Assembly (NCBI GenBank): GCA_900542385.1
Contig: UQNP01000033.1
Location: 1 to 15,489 of the forward strand
Length of the DNA stretch: 15,489 nt
Origin: an uncultured Eubacterium sp.
GTDB taxonomy: Bacteria > Bacillota > Clostridia > Peptostreptococcales > Anaerovoracaceae
Direction: 5' to 3'
This document shows, in pieces, positions 1 to 8,900 of this stretch. The notes below the pieces were generated by a model. The model saw only the letters and a program-made list of their open reading frames with translations, did no database searches and was not told where the DNA came from. Position 1 is the stretch's first letter. Every line of letters begins with the position of its first letter. A program made the translations under genes and the position numbers.

Positions 1-1186
1 TGCTCAATGTCAGCTCTATATCAGCATGCCTTGCTTCATTAGCGCATATATCCAGATCACACATATCATCCTCAACTTTATACCCTGCTGTCGGAGGTAT
101 GTCCTTTCTCCTGAGCACCAGCAGAGAAATTATTGCTTCAACGGCGCCTGCTCCGCCCAGCAAATGCCCAGTCATGCTCCTCGTAGACGAAACTATGCTT
201 TCATAAGCTTTTTCCAATCCAAGACCCTTCTTTATTGCAATTGTCTCCATTTTATCATTGAGCCTGGTAGCTGTACCGTGAGCATTTATATATATCCCGC
301 CTTCCGTGGGGCCAAAATCCTGCTCTGCTTCCTGCAGTGCGTATTTTACTGCCTTTGCCGCCATATCTGCATCAGGCATAGGTGCAACCATGTTGAATGC
401 ATCACACGTGGATCCATATCCGCAAATTTCACCGTATATGTATGCACCCCGTTTCTTTGCATGTTCATATTCCTACAGGACAAGTGCTCCGCTGCCCTCT
501 CCCAGTACGAATCCATCTCTTTCAGCATCAAAAGGTATGGATGCCCTGTCCGGATCATCTGACCTGCTCATGGCATTACAGGCATTTAAACTGGCGATTC
601 CAAAAGGTGTTATAGCTGCATCCGCTCCGCCTGCAATCACAGCATCCGCATATCCGTGTTTGATGCACCTGTATGCTTCTCCCACAGCATTTGACGAACT
701 TGCACATGCCGTTGAAATCGACATACATGAAGCTCTGCATCCATATTTCATAGCTATTGCCCCTGCCGCTGTATTTGTTATCATTGCAGGTACAGTATAT
801 GACGAAACTCTTGAACTTCCCTTTTCCGTTAGCGCTGCTATTCCTCTTTCCACAGCGGACAGACCTCCCATAACCGAACTGAAATATACGCCAAATCTCT
901 CTTTTGGCACTGTTCCGTCTATTTTAGAGTCCTCCATAGCCTGACAGGCAGCACCCACTCCAAAAACAGTGTATGGATCATAACGATTGACATCCTTTCT
1001 GCTCATATAAAGCAGCGGATCGTAACCTTTCACCTCAGCCGCCAGATGGTTTTCAAATCCGTCGATATCGAATCTGTCTATAACATCTATGCCATGTTTC
1101 CCTTTTATCAGGTTTTTCCACATGCTTTCAACATCATTTCCTATCGGCGTTACTGCTCCTATTCCCGTGACCACAACTCTTTTCAT
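1..1186 (-). pseudogene. fabF: Beta-ketoacyl-ACP synthase II (FabF), interrupted by in-frame TAG; 3' end outside window
   Basis: The product would condense malonyl-ACP with acyl-ACP in fatty acid elongation in the cytosol. The thiolase-fold N-terminal half is intact: start MKRVVVTGIGAVTPIGND, catalytic Cys161 in STACASSS, and the RDGFVLGEGSG motif near residue 223. Codon 238 (plus 473-475, cta) is TAG. It stands between ALVL and EYEHAKKRGA, where E. coli FabF has a second Glu, so one G-to-T change explains it. Translation past it stays open for 157 codons to the window edge and keeps His303 (NAHGT) and His341 (SMTGH). The usual active-site Lys before SMTGH is Arg336 (AGG). The start has GGAGGG four bases upstream. 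The last conserved block (NSFGFGG) lies outside. TAG ends two other genes here, so a nonsense pseudogene or base error is likelier than recoding. Family assignment is sure; its functional state is not. Confidence 0.85.
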
Positions 1187-1195
1187 GATACCCTC

Positions 1196-1220
1196 CGTTA
1201 TCTTTTACATTATGATAACG
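1196..1220 (-). promoter_or_regulatory. Inverted repeat in the fabF leader, candidate operator or leader hairpin
   Basis: Perfect 7-base arms, CGTTATC and GATAACG, are separated by 11 bases and end directly next to the GGAGGG ribosome binding site of fabF. It could be a dyad operator for a fatty-acid regulator, or an RNA stem that limits access to the ribosome binding site. I do not recognise it as a known FapR or FabT site. A weak promoter candidate lies upstream (TTGTTT at 1287-1282, 18-base spacer, AATAAT at 1263-1258), overlapping the preceding terminator's T-run. Confidence 0.35.
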
Positions 1221-1280
1221 TCACCTTATTGAAAAAATGTTTTTGAATTGTTTATAAATTATTAAACTCCCTTTTTTATA

Positions 1281-1318
1281 AAAACAAAAGACACAGTACA
1301 CAAACAATGCACTGTGCC
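1281..1318 (-). terminator. Rho-independent terminator after the thioesterase gene
   Basis: On the minus strand an 11-base stem with two G-U pairs (GGCACAGTGCA against TGTACTGTGTC) closes a 7-base loop (positions 1301-1307) and is followed by TTTTGTTTT. The wobble pairs work only in minus-strand RNA, which fixes the orientation. It lies 60 bases past the thioesterase stop, so it ends the ABC transporter/thioesterase transcript and separates it from fabF. Confidence 0.85.
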
Positions 1319-1378
1319 TAAACCGGGCAGTTCTCTGATCACATTAAAATAAATATATGATCTGCTATCTATATATAC

Positions 1379-2080
1379 TCACTTGGCTTTTGCCTGGAAC
1401 ACCAGCGTTCCGTCCTCTAATTTACCTGTTGCTGTAAAAGCTCCATCATCTTGACTATACCCTTTAAACAGAAGTATTTCATCTCCCATTCTCGTTTCCT
1501 TTGAAAAGTGTATCGTAAAATCATTATAATCACTGCTGTCAAGCACCATATCCGCCATATCTGCATATCTGCAGTTGTTCGTATGTCCGTTTTTATCTAT
1601 ATCTGTACCGATCACTTTATGATTTCCGCAGCATACAAGCGAATCGCACTTTATCTTTCCTATACCATCCTCAAAAGGCACCTTATCTGTACAATCTCCT
1701 TCTATATCTATATCAGTGCGTTCTATCCTCCTGGTCTTGAAATTGATTATACACCACTGACTCATACCTGCCGCCATCACAACGCCATTATCATCAAATA
1801 CATAATAATCCCTGTAAAAAGTCGCTCCTCTTTTCTTTTTAGGATATGTACGAACATCATATTGACATTGAGGACTGAAATCCTCATATATTTTAAAGCG
1901 AAGTTTAGTCATGACCCATATATGTCCCGCTTCTATCATATCGTCAAATCCCAGATTCAATGTGTCAACGTGCGCTGAAGCCACTTCCTGAAAAGCGTAC
2001 ATGAGCGCAGAAGACTTTATCTTCCCGTTTCCCTTAAAATCTTTTTCGCCGAAACTCATTTTCTGTCCGTACTCGAGCAT
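1379..2080 (-). CDS. Acyl-ACP thioesterase (double hotdog, FatA/FatB-like)
   Basis: Predicted to hydrolyse acyl-ACP and release free fatty acid in the cytosol. The 233 residues match the size of bacterial members of the acyl-ACP thioesterase family. The N-terminal hotdog runs to about residue 125 (FKGNGKIKSSALMYAFQEVA, then HIWVMTKLRFKIYE). The C-terminal hotdog holds the motif DIDKNGHTNNCRYADM, which gives the family's Asp, Asn164 and His166 catalytic set. It starts 23 bases after the permease stop and is followed by the terminator at 1281-1318, so it is probably the last gene of the ABC transporter operon. GGAG lies 11 bases before the ATG, which is rather far; an internal ATG at 2059 is a less likely start. 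The stop is TGA. Family confidence is high; chain-length preference cannot be read from sequence. Confidence 0.88.
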   Translation of the reverse strand: MLEYGQKMSFGEKDFKGNGKIKSSALMYAFQEVASAHVDTLNLGFDDMIEAGHIWVMTKLRFKIYEDFSPQCQYDVRTYPKKKRGATFYRDYYVFDDNGVVMAAGMSQWCIINFKTRRIERTDIDIEGDCTDKVPFEDGIGKIKCDSLVCCGNHKVIGTDIDKNGHTNNCRYADMADMVLDSSDYNDFTIHFSKETRMGDEILLFKGYSQDDGAFTATGKLEDGTLVFQAKAK

Positions 2081-2103
2081 TAAACCTATATCTCCGATCT
2101 TTT

Positions 2104-5055
2104 TTATTCTATGGATTTCAAAGCTTCCGCCATATTGATCCTTCTCAATTTACGTCTCATTATTATATCCACTATAAAGGTGAATCCCAAAACTACTAAA
2201 ACTGTGAACATATAACTTGAAGGCTCTATCACTTTGTTGAATGCCACCGCATCCACCTGTATCTGTTCCATTATAAAATTATGAAGCACATATCCGGTCG
2301 GCAGGCCTGCAAGTATACCGAATATCACGAGAATAAAATTCTCACGGAATACATAAGCTCCCGTCTCCCGAGGATAGAATCCCAAAACTTCGATAGTTGC
2401 GATCTCCCTTATGCGCTCAGTGATATTTATATTACCCAGGTTGAACAGTACGATAAACGCAAGAGCCCCTGCACACCCTATGACAAGTATTATTATATAA
2501 TTAAGACTTACCATCATATCGTCAACACCGCTCTTTATATCTTCATTTACAGATATGCCCATTACACCGTCATAACCGTATATCTGTTCTGCCATATCAT
2601 ACACATCGATATTGCCGTTCACTGATACGAAAGCTGTCTGCGGCTCATATTCATTTCCGAAATATTCGCTGTATGTCTCATCGTTTATATAGATATAATT
2701 CGATACATAATTTTTATATATACCTGTGACTTTAAGCTCCACAGTCTTAGTATCATCGTACTTAACGGTAATATGGTCTCCTGTTTCTATCCCCAGCATA
2801 TCAGCCAGCTTATTGTTCACTATAGCTTCTCCGGCATCCGGATACGATATTCGCTCATCATCTTCAGTCCTGAAATTCATCGCCTTGTTTATATTTTCAT
2901 CTCCGGTGATTATGAGGCTGCAGGTCTTGCTTACTCCATTGCCGGAAGCGGTAACCGATGTCTGCTGCAGAACAGCTGTATTTTCCGTTTCATCCTTAAA
3001 AGTATCCATAAAATCACTTGCTTTCTGATCGTCGAGTTTTTCGGAAAACATGACTGTCATATCATATTTTTCTATATCTGCATATTGATGTTCCGCTATT
3101 CCCGCTACTGAATCATGTATACCAAAACCGGCAGTTACAAGTGCAGTACAGCCGCCTATGCCCAGTATCATCATTATCATTCTCTTTTTATATCTGAGTA
3201 TATTCCTTGCAGATACTTTATGCAGAAAGCTGAGATGATTCCATATGAATCCTATCTTTTCGAGTATTATCCTCTTCCCTGCTTTTGGAGCCTTTGGTCT
3301 GAGTATCTCCGCCGGCATATCCTTCAGCTGTTCTCGACAGGCAAGATACGTCGTTCCCGTAGAGCAGAGCAGCGAAACTACGAGAGATATTAATGCAAGA
3401 GATCCGCTGAAATAAAATTCTATCGGCGCGAATCCGAACATCATGCCGTAAGCTATCCATATAGCATACGGAAAATACTTCGATCCTGCAAAGAATCCCG
3501 CTATACAGCCGATCATCGCTGCCGATCCGGAATACACCATATATTTCCACATTATCTTTCCTCTGGTATATCCCAGCGCTCTGAGTGTCCCTATCTGCGA
3601 ACGTTCTTCCTCTATCATCCTGCTCATAGTCGTAGAACATACAAGAGCTGCTATAAGGAAAAAGAATACAGGAAATATCTTCGCGATACTGTCTACTATA
3701 TCGGAATTGCTCTCAAAGGAATCATAACCGATATTATCTTCTCTTGTCTCCGTATATAGCTCCGGAGCCTCTATATCATCTAACTCTTTTTTTGCTTCCT
3801 CGATCTGGTCTTCTCCGTCAGCAAGCTGCTTCTCAGCTGCCGCAAATCCGCTCTCCGCCTGACTTCGACCTGAATTGTATTCTTCATATCCGGCTTTCAG
3901 TTCTTCCTCTCCTGCACTGATCTTTTTCTCAGCGGCAGATATCTCTTCAAGTCCTGAATCTATTGAAGCTATACCCTCTTTCAGTTTCTGCGCCTGCATT
4001 TTGAGCGTATACAGTTCTTCTTCGGTAATGCCTGAGTCCGGAAGCTCAGCGCTTTCTATCGCTTTATTTACAGAGTCCAGATTTGAAGAAAGCTCTTTTC
4101 TCTGAGTCGTCAGTCCTTCTCTCTGGGATACAAGCTCTGCCTTTCCATCTTCGATCTCCTGAGACTGTTCATCCAGAAGACTTTTTGCATTGTTAAGTTC
4201 AGCATATGTGTTGTTTTTTTCCGTTTCAAGTTCACGTCTTCCGCTGTCCAATTCCGCCTGAGCTTCATCTATTTCTGCCTGGGCTTCATTTTTTATTTCA
4301 GCGATCCTCTCTTCTCCTCGCTGCTCAGCTGCCGCAACTATGCTGTCTTCCGCATCCGCTATATTCTTATTATATTCATCAGAAAAAACAAATCCCTGTT
4401 TGCTGCACGTTATCAGCATTTCTGTAAAGTATTCAGATGTAAATCCATCTCTTGGCATATATACGAAAGCCTCTATAGTACCATCGCCAAGAGAGGTCGT
4501 GCCTCTCTCCGTCTGCATGAGATAGTACGGCGAATCCACCAGCCCGACTATCTCATATTCACTGTAACTCAGCTGATTTGCAGTATCTTCTTCGTTTTCA
4601 TCGGTTACTTTTATCGTTTTTCCTATATCGTCAGTATTGAAAAAATTTGCATCCGCAACGCACTCATTTGCCTTTTTCGGCATACGCCCTTCTTTAAGAC
4701 TCAGCTTGTTGATCTTTTCCGTAATAGAGTGCGCCCTTAAAGTAATAGAATCTCCGTCCCTATCAGCAGAAAAAAAGTCAGCAGTCACAGCGCCCTCTGC
4801 CTCTGCAACCTTATCCGTGTCGCCTAAGGCCGATTCATCTTCTTCTGTGAATCCATACGTTGATACAAGACGATAATCGTACATATTGAGTTTCGTGACA
4901 TACTCATTGCATGTCTCCATCATAGACCCCTTGGTGTTTTTTACTCCCGCAAAAAAACCTACTCCGAGCGCTATGATCGACAAAATGGCAATATACCTTC
5001 CGAAGCTTCCGAATATCGTTCTTCTTATGTTTTTACTGTAAACGCTGCGCTTCAT
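2104..5055 (-). CDS. FtsX-family ABC transporter permease with extracytoplasmic coiled coil
   Basis: Membrane component of a MacB/LolCDE-like transporter, about 983 residues. I see eight hydrophobic segments: about 20-39, 459-478, 507-527, 548-572, 626-646, 851-872, 903-923 and 949-966. Two FtsX units follow the cytoplasmic pattern EERSQIGTLRALGYTRGKI and its second copy ERIREIATIEVLGFYPRE. Between segments 1 and 2 lies a large outside domain whose second half (about 235-429) is rich in Glu, Ala, Lys and Gln and reads as coiled coil. A second outside domain spans about 647-850. An ATG at 5079 overlaps the ATPase stop (ATGGTAG), but the ATG at 5055 has GAAAGG nine bases upstream and begins MKRSVYSKN as relatives do. 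Such permeases usually move or extract lipids, lipoproteins or peptides, or act mechanically; the substrate is unknown here. Confidence 0.88.
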   Translation of the reverse strand: MKRSVYSKNIRRTIFGSFGRYIAILSIIALGVGFFAGVKNTKGSMMETCNEYVTKLNMYDYRLVSTYGFTEEDESALGDTDKVAEAEGAVTADFFSADRDGDSITLRAHSITEKINKLSLKEGRMPKKANECVADANFFNTDDIGKTIKVTDENEEDTANQLSYSEYEIVGLVDSPYYLMQTERGTTSLGDGTIEAFVYMPRDGFTSEYFTEMLITCSKQGFVFSDEYNKNIADAEDSIVAAAEQRGEERIAEIKNEAQAEIDEAQAELDSGRRELETEKNNTYAELNNAKSLLDEQSQEIEDGKAELVSQREGLTTQRKELSSNLDSVNKAIESAELPDSGITEEELYTLKMQAQKLKEGIASIDSGLEEISAAEKKISAGEEELKAGYEEYNSGRSQAESGFAAAEKQLADGEDQIEEAKKELDDIEAPELYTETREDNIGYDSFESNSDIVDSIAKIFPVFFFLIAALVCSTTMSRMIEEERSQIGTLRALGYTRGKIMWKYMVYSGSAAMIGCIAGFFAGSKYFPYAIWIAYGMMFGFAPIEFYFSGSLALISLVVSLLCSTGTTYLACREQLKDMPAEILRPKAPKAGKRIILEKIGFIWNHLSFLHKVSARNILRYKKRMIMMILGIGGCTALVTAGFGIHDSVAGIAEHQYADIEKYDMTVMFSEKLDDQKASDFMDTFKDETENTAVLQQTSVTASGNGVSKTCSLIITGDENINKAMNFRTEDDERISYPDAGEAIVNNKLADMLGIETGDHITVKYDDTKTVELKVTGIYKNYVSNYIYINDETYSEYFGNEYEPQTAFVSVNGNIDVYDMAEQIYGYDGVMGISVNEDIKSGVDDMMVSLNYIIILVIGCAGALAFIVLFNLGNINITERIREIATIEVLGFYPRETGAYVFRENFILVIFGILAGLPTGYVLHNFIMEQIQVDAVAFNKVIEPSSYMFTVLVVLGFTFIVDIIMRRKLRRINMAEALKSIE

Positions 5056-5064
5056 AGACTTCGA

Positions 5065-5070
5065 CCTTTC
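5065..5070 (-). promoter_or_regulatory. Ribosome binding site choosing the permease start at 5055
   Basis: GAAAGG lies nine bases before the ATG at 5055. The upstream in-frame ATG at 5079 has no comparable site, so the shorter protein is favoured. Confidence 0.5.
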
Positions 5071-5072
5071 AA

Positions 5073-5774
5073 CTACCATTCTATATCTTCAATGGATACA
5101 GGAGACTCATTTACCGTAACGGAATCTATAGTTCCGTTTTTTATCTTAACGACGCGGTCCGCCATAGCTGTAAGAGCCGAATTATGGGTTATTATGACTA
5201 TGGTCATACCGCTTTTCCTGCACGTATCCTGCAAAAGCTTAAGTATTGCCTTGCCGGTTTCATAATCAAGCGCACCTGTAGGCTCATCGCATAAAAGTAG
5301 TTTAGGATTCTTGGCAAGAGCTCTTGCTATAGCAACTCTCTGCTGCTCTCCGCCCGAAAGCTGCGCAGGGAAATTCACCGCTCTGTCCTTAAGCCCTACC
5401 TCTTCTATGACAAGATAGCTGTCGAGAGGATCTTTTGAGAGCTGCGACGCGATCTCTACGTTTTCAACCGCTGTAAGATTTGGAATAAGATTGTAAAACT
5501 GAAATACAAATCCAATATCATACCTTCTGTAGGAAGCAAGCTGCTTTTCATTAAGCGCCGATATATCTTTACCGTCCAGAAAAACCTTTCCTTCCGTAAG
5601 AGTATCCATGCCGCCTAAAATATTGAGCAGAGTGGTTTTGCCGGCCCCTGACTGGCCTACCACTACGCATATCTCACCCTTTTCTATGGAGAAGGTGACA
5701 TCGTTCAAAGCTCTTACTTCTATATCACCTGTTTTATATACTTTCCCAACATTTACAAAATCTACAAAGGACAT
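5073..5774 (-). CDS. ABC transporter ATP-binding protein, MacB/LolD type
   Basis: ATPase partner of the adjoining FtsX-type permease. Numbered from the ATG at 5774 (233 residues): Walker A GQSGAGKT at 40-47, Q-loop Gln92 in [17 protein letters not shown], signature LSGGEQQR at 139-146, Walker B LLLCDEP at 159-165, D-loop GALD, and H-loop His197 in IITHNSA. The [11 protein letters not shown] stretch is typical of the LolD/MacB clan. The start is unclear. Homology supports the ATG at 5774 ([17 protein letters not shown]), but that codon has no ribosome binding site. A good AAAGGAG at 5816-5810 sits eight bases before an in-frame CTG at 5801, and the frame stays open back to a TTG at 5819. It ends GAATGGTAG, next to the permease start. 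This is probably the first gene of the ATPase-permease-thioesterase operon. Confidence 0.9.
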   Translation of the reverse strand: MSFVDFVNVGKVYKTGDIEVRALNDVTFSIEKGEICVVVGQSGAGKTTLLNILGGMDTLTEGKVFLDGKDISALNEKQLASYRRYDIGFVFQFYNLIPNLTAVENVEIASQLSKDPLDSYLVIEEVGLKDRAVNFPAQLSGGEQQRVAIARALAKNPKLLLCDEPTGALDYETGKAILKLLQDTCRKSGMTIVIITHNSALTAMADRVVKIKNGTIDSVTVNESPVSIEDIEW

Positions 5775-5809
5775 AATTACACAGCCAGACAGACCAAGCA
5801 GTTTGGCAT

Positions 5810-5816
5810 CTCCTTT
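5810..5816 (-). promoter_or_regulatory. Strong ribosome binding site without an obvious ATG (ABC ATPase)
   Basis: AAAGGAG is the only good ribosome binding site before the ATPase. Eight bases downstream is an in-frame CTG (5801). The ATG directly after the site (5809) is out of frame, and the homology-supported ATG (5774) is 35 bases away. Either CTG initiates or the ATG at 5774 is used without this site. Confidence 0.4.
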
Positions 5817-5918
5817 CAATATTTATATCCATTTTACTATTTTCAATTTTAATTATCCACAGTAAATTGTCCTTTAAGTGAATTATTTTTAAATTAAGAA
5901 AAATCTTTGCAATAAAGA

Positions 5919-5952
5919 AACTGCGTATCAAAAATATTTTTGATACGCAGTT
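5919..5952 (-). terminator. Terminator of the transhydrogenase operon, perfect 34-base palindrome
   Basis: AACTGCGTATCAAAAAT is followed by its exact reverse complement, giving a stem of up to about 15 pairs once a small loop is allowed. On the minus strand it is followed by TTTCTTTATTG, a modest T-run. It begins 16 bases past the stop of the large subunit. Because of its symmetry it could terminate in both directions. It separates the operon from the downstream ABC transporter genes. Confidence 0.75.
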
Positions 5953-5967
5953 ATTTGAACTTCAAAT
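5953..5967. repeat. Second short dyad next to the terminator
   Basis: ATTTGAACTTCAAAT is a perfect inverted repeat with 7-base arms around one central base. It fills the gap between the stop codon (5971-5969) and the 34-base palindrome. As RNA it could form only a small weak hairpin. Its role is unknown; it may be chance in AT-rich DNA. Confidence 0.4.
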
Positions 5968-5968
5968 T

Positions 5969-8900
5969 TTAAGCCGTTGGATTTGCCGGTTTAGGAATTC
6001 TCTCCTTTATCACGTTCATAAGGCTGTCGGTGCACTTGATAGGATCTGCAAATTTATCATCTGCTGCCGCAACAAGCTTAGCATCTTCTGAAGGAGTAAG
6101 TACACCTCCAAGGACTTCATCGATTTCAGCATATTTGTACGCAGGTACTGCATCATCCATTTCCATGGAAATATCTTCTGTATCTTCCCAATCGTAATCC
6201 ACTTCATAAACGTGGGCTATCTCTGCCGCAACTTCCCAGTTGCTGAGGCCGATGCCTTCGTCTATAGCAGCCTGCACAAGCTGAAGTCTTCTTTCAGTAT
6301 TCGTATACGTTCCGTCCGTGGATGCGAATCCTGTACCAGGTATAACCACATCTGCTTTTGCCGCAAGCGGTGTCATATGAGTATCACATACAGCCATAAA
6401 TTCCAGAGAATCTGCATCTATGTCCGCTTCTTCTCCGAAAACAACGAGAGCTTTCACTCCATCGAGAGCTTCTGCACCTGCCGTTATACCCATATCTATA
6501 AGTCCCTGCGAATTGTTTTTCGCTTTGACCTGAAGTATTCCGTCTCTCGGAGCACCTATATGTCCGCTTACCATTGCTATATCTGCAAGCAACGTTGCTG
6601 CATTGGCAGTTATCATATTCTGAGTGAAAACTATCATCGCTTTCTTTGCATCCAGATACATGTCAGCGATTTCTTTCACTTCATCCGTTACATCCGCATC
6701 GGCTACACTGGCTGCAAATTCATCAAATCCAGCGATATTGCCGCCCTTGCCGCTATCTGCTACGGCTTTTGCAAGAGCCTTGATGAAACTGAGGTCATTC
6801 GCCGTATATACTTCCTTTGCAAGGTAGTTCATGTTCTGTTCATAACCTTCAGGATTTATCAGAACTACTTTAGCTCCGGCAGCAGCCGCCTGTCTCATTT
6901 TGAGCTGTATAACAGGATTGTCTGCACCATTGAAACCAACTGCCAGGATAAGATCTGTCGATAACATTTCATCTATCGTGTTAGGAGAAGCATCATGTCC
7001 TATTACGTCTGCAATGCCGCTCTTTCTGTTATTCATACATAAAACCTTTGCATCCATAGCTTCAGCCATTTTCTTTATAGCATAGGCTTCTTCGTTGGTA
7101 TATCTGTCAGAAATCGAAACTGCTACAGAATCCTTTCCGTACTTGGTTCCTACAGCCTGACATTTCTTTGCTATCATAACGAGAGCTTCATGATAATCAG
7201 CTTCTCTGAATTCTCCATTGTATTTGATGAGAGGCTCTTCCAGCTTGTTTTCAAGCATAGAGCAGTCGAATCCCCACTTACCTTTAGCACAGGCGAGACC
7301 TGCATTCACAGTGCCGTTCTTGTCAGGATTTGCTTTTATCAGCATATCTCCGTAAGACTCGAGCTTCAGACTGCAGCCCACTGAACAGTATGAACATGTT
7401 GTATCCGTTTCTACTGTATCGAGCGGAGTCTCTTTCACCATAGTAGTTCTTTCCTGCAAAGCGCCTGTAGGGCATACGCTTACACACTGTCCGCAGGATA
7501 CGCATCCCGACTCTGCAAGAGGTTTTTCAAGATTAGGTTTCACAACTGTATCAAAGCCTCTGTGAACAAGTCCCAGAGCTCCTACGCCCATAACCTCATC
7601 ACAGACTCTCACGCAGAGACCGCAGAGTATACATTTATTAGGATCTCTCACTATGAACGGATGATCGTCTTCATATTCGATAGTGCTCTTGTCTCCTTCA
7701 AATCTCTCAGGATGTACATCGTACTGATGAGCGAAATCTATCAGTTTACATTCGAAATAATCGTGACATCCGCATTCAAGACATCTTGCAGCTTCTGCTT
7801 CTGCCTGTTCAGGAGTATATCCGTCCGGGATAACTTCACTGAAATTATCTTTTCTTTCATCCGCTGAAAGCTGAGGCATCTCAGGTCTGCACATTTTTTC
7901 TCTGTCTTCAAAAGTCTTTTCTGTTATATCGTCTCTCTCAACGAAATAAGGTTTTTCGTACTTTATCTTCTCTCCGTCAAGATATGCGTCTATTATTTCC
8001 GAAGCTTTCTTTGCATCGGCGATAGCTTCTACTGCGATAGATATCTTATCGTTTCCGCAGTCACCTCCTGCGAATACGCCAGGAATGCTCGTCATATAAG
8101 TTTCTTTATCATATGCTATAGCATTCTTTCTGGTCTTGTCACAGTCAAATATCGATGCATCTACCGCCTGACCGATTGCAAGTATCATATTGTCTATCGC
8201 TATAGTCTCAGTCTTACCTTCAACCGGTACAGGTCTTCTTCTTCCTGATTCATCAGGCTCTCCCAGTTCCATTACCTGTAAGATAACTTCCTTAGCATGA
8301 CCCTTTTCATCTTTGATGACTTCTATAGGATTTCTCAGATTTTTGAATATAACGCCTTCCTCTTCAGCCTCTTCTATTTCTACCATATCTGCCGGCATTT
8401 CATCTTTAGTTCTTCTGTATATATTATATACTTCTTTTGCACCCAGTCTCACTGCTGTTCTGCAGGCGTCCATAGCCGTATTTCCGCCGCCGACGATAGC
8501 AACCTTTTCTCCCAGCTTTATTTCTTCGTTTCTTACTACTTTTCTGAGGAAATCTATTCCGCCTATAACGCCGTCGGCATCCTCGCCTTTGCATCCTGTA
8601 CCTGTCGATATCCATGCGCCTATTCCCAGAAGCACAGCATCGAAATCAGCGCGAACTGTTTCAAACGGTATATCTTCACCGATCTTAGTATCTGTTACGA
8701 TCTCAACGCCCATCTTCTCTATCGTCAGTATTTCATCATCCAGGACCTCTTTTGGAAGTCTGTATTCAGGTATGCCGTATCTAAGCATTCCGCCTGCCTT
8801 CGGCATAGCTTCAAATACCGTAACGTCATGACCTTTCTGTCTGAGGAAATACGCTGCTGAAAGTCCCATAGGGCCGCCGCCTATAACTGCAACTCTCTTG

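Noticed and set aside
473..475. Pyrrolysine or genetic-code reassignment at the fabF TAG
   Set aside because: TAG ends the NuoE-like gene right before a perfect ribosome binding site, and also ends the ATPase gene. No readthrough signal is visible. Kept only as a remote option.
473..475. A frameshift in fabF
   Set aside because: The same frame continues directly after TAG with EYEHAKKRGA, so it is a substitution and not an insertion or deletion.
306..944. 212-codon plus-strand open frame opposite fabF
   Set aside because: It lies opposite conserved FabF motifs, including the catalytic Cys region, so it is a by-product of that gene's codons.
5734..5931. 65-codon minus-strand open frame before the ABC ATPase
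   Set aside because: Its second half overlaps the ATPase start region in another frame, its first half is AT-rich intergenic sequence, and no family is recognisable.
6212..6964. 250-codon plus-strand open frame
   Set aside because: It mirrors the large subunit reading frame; the translation is rich in Cys, Tyr and Ser with no recognisable motif, typical of antisense shadow.
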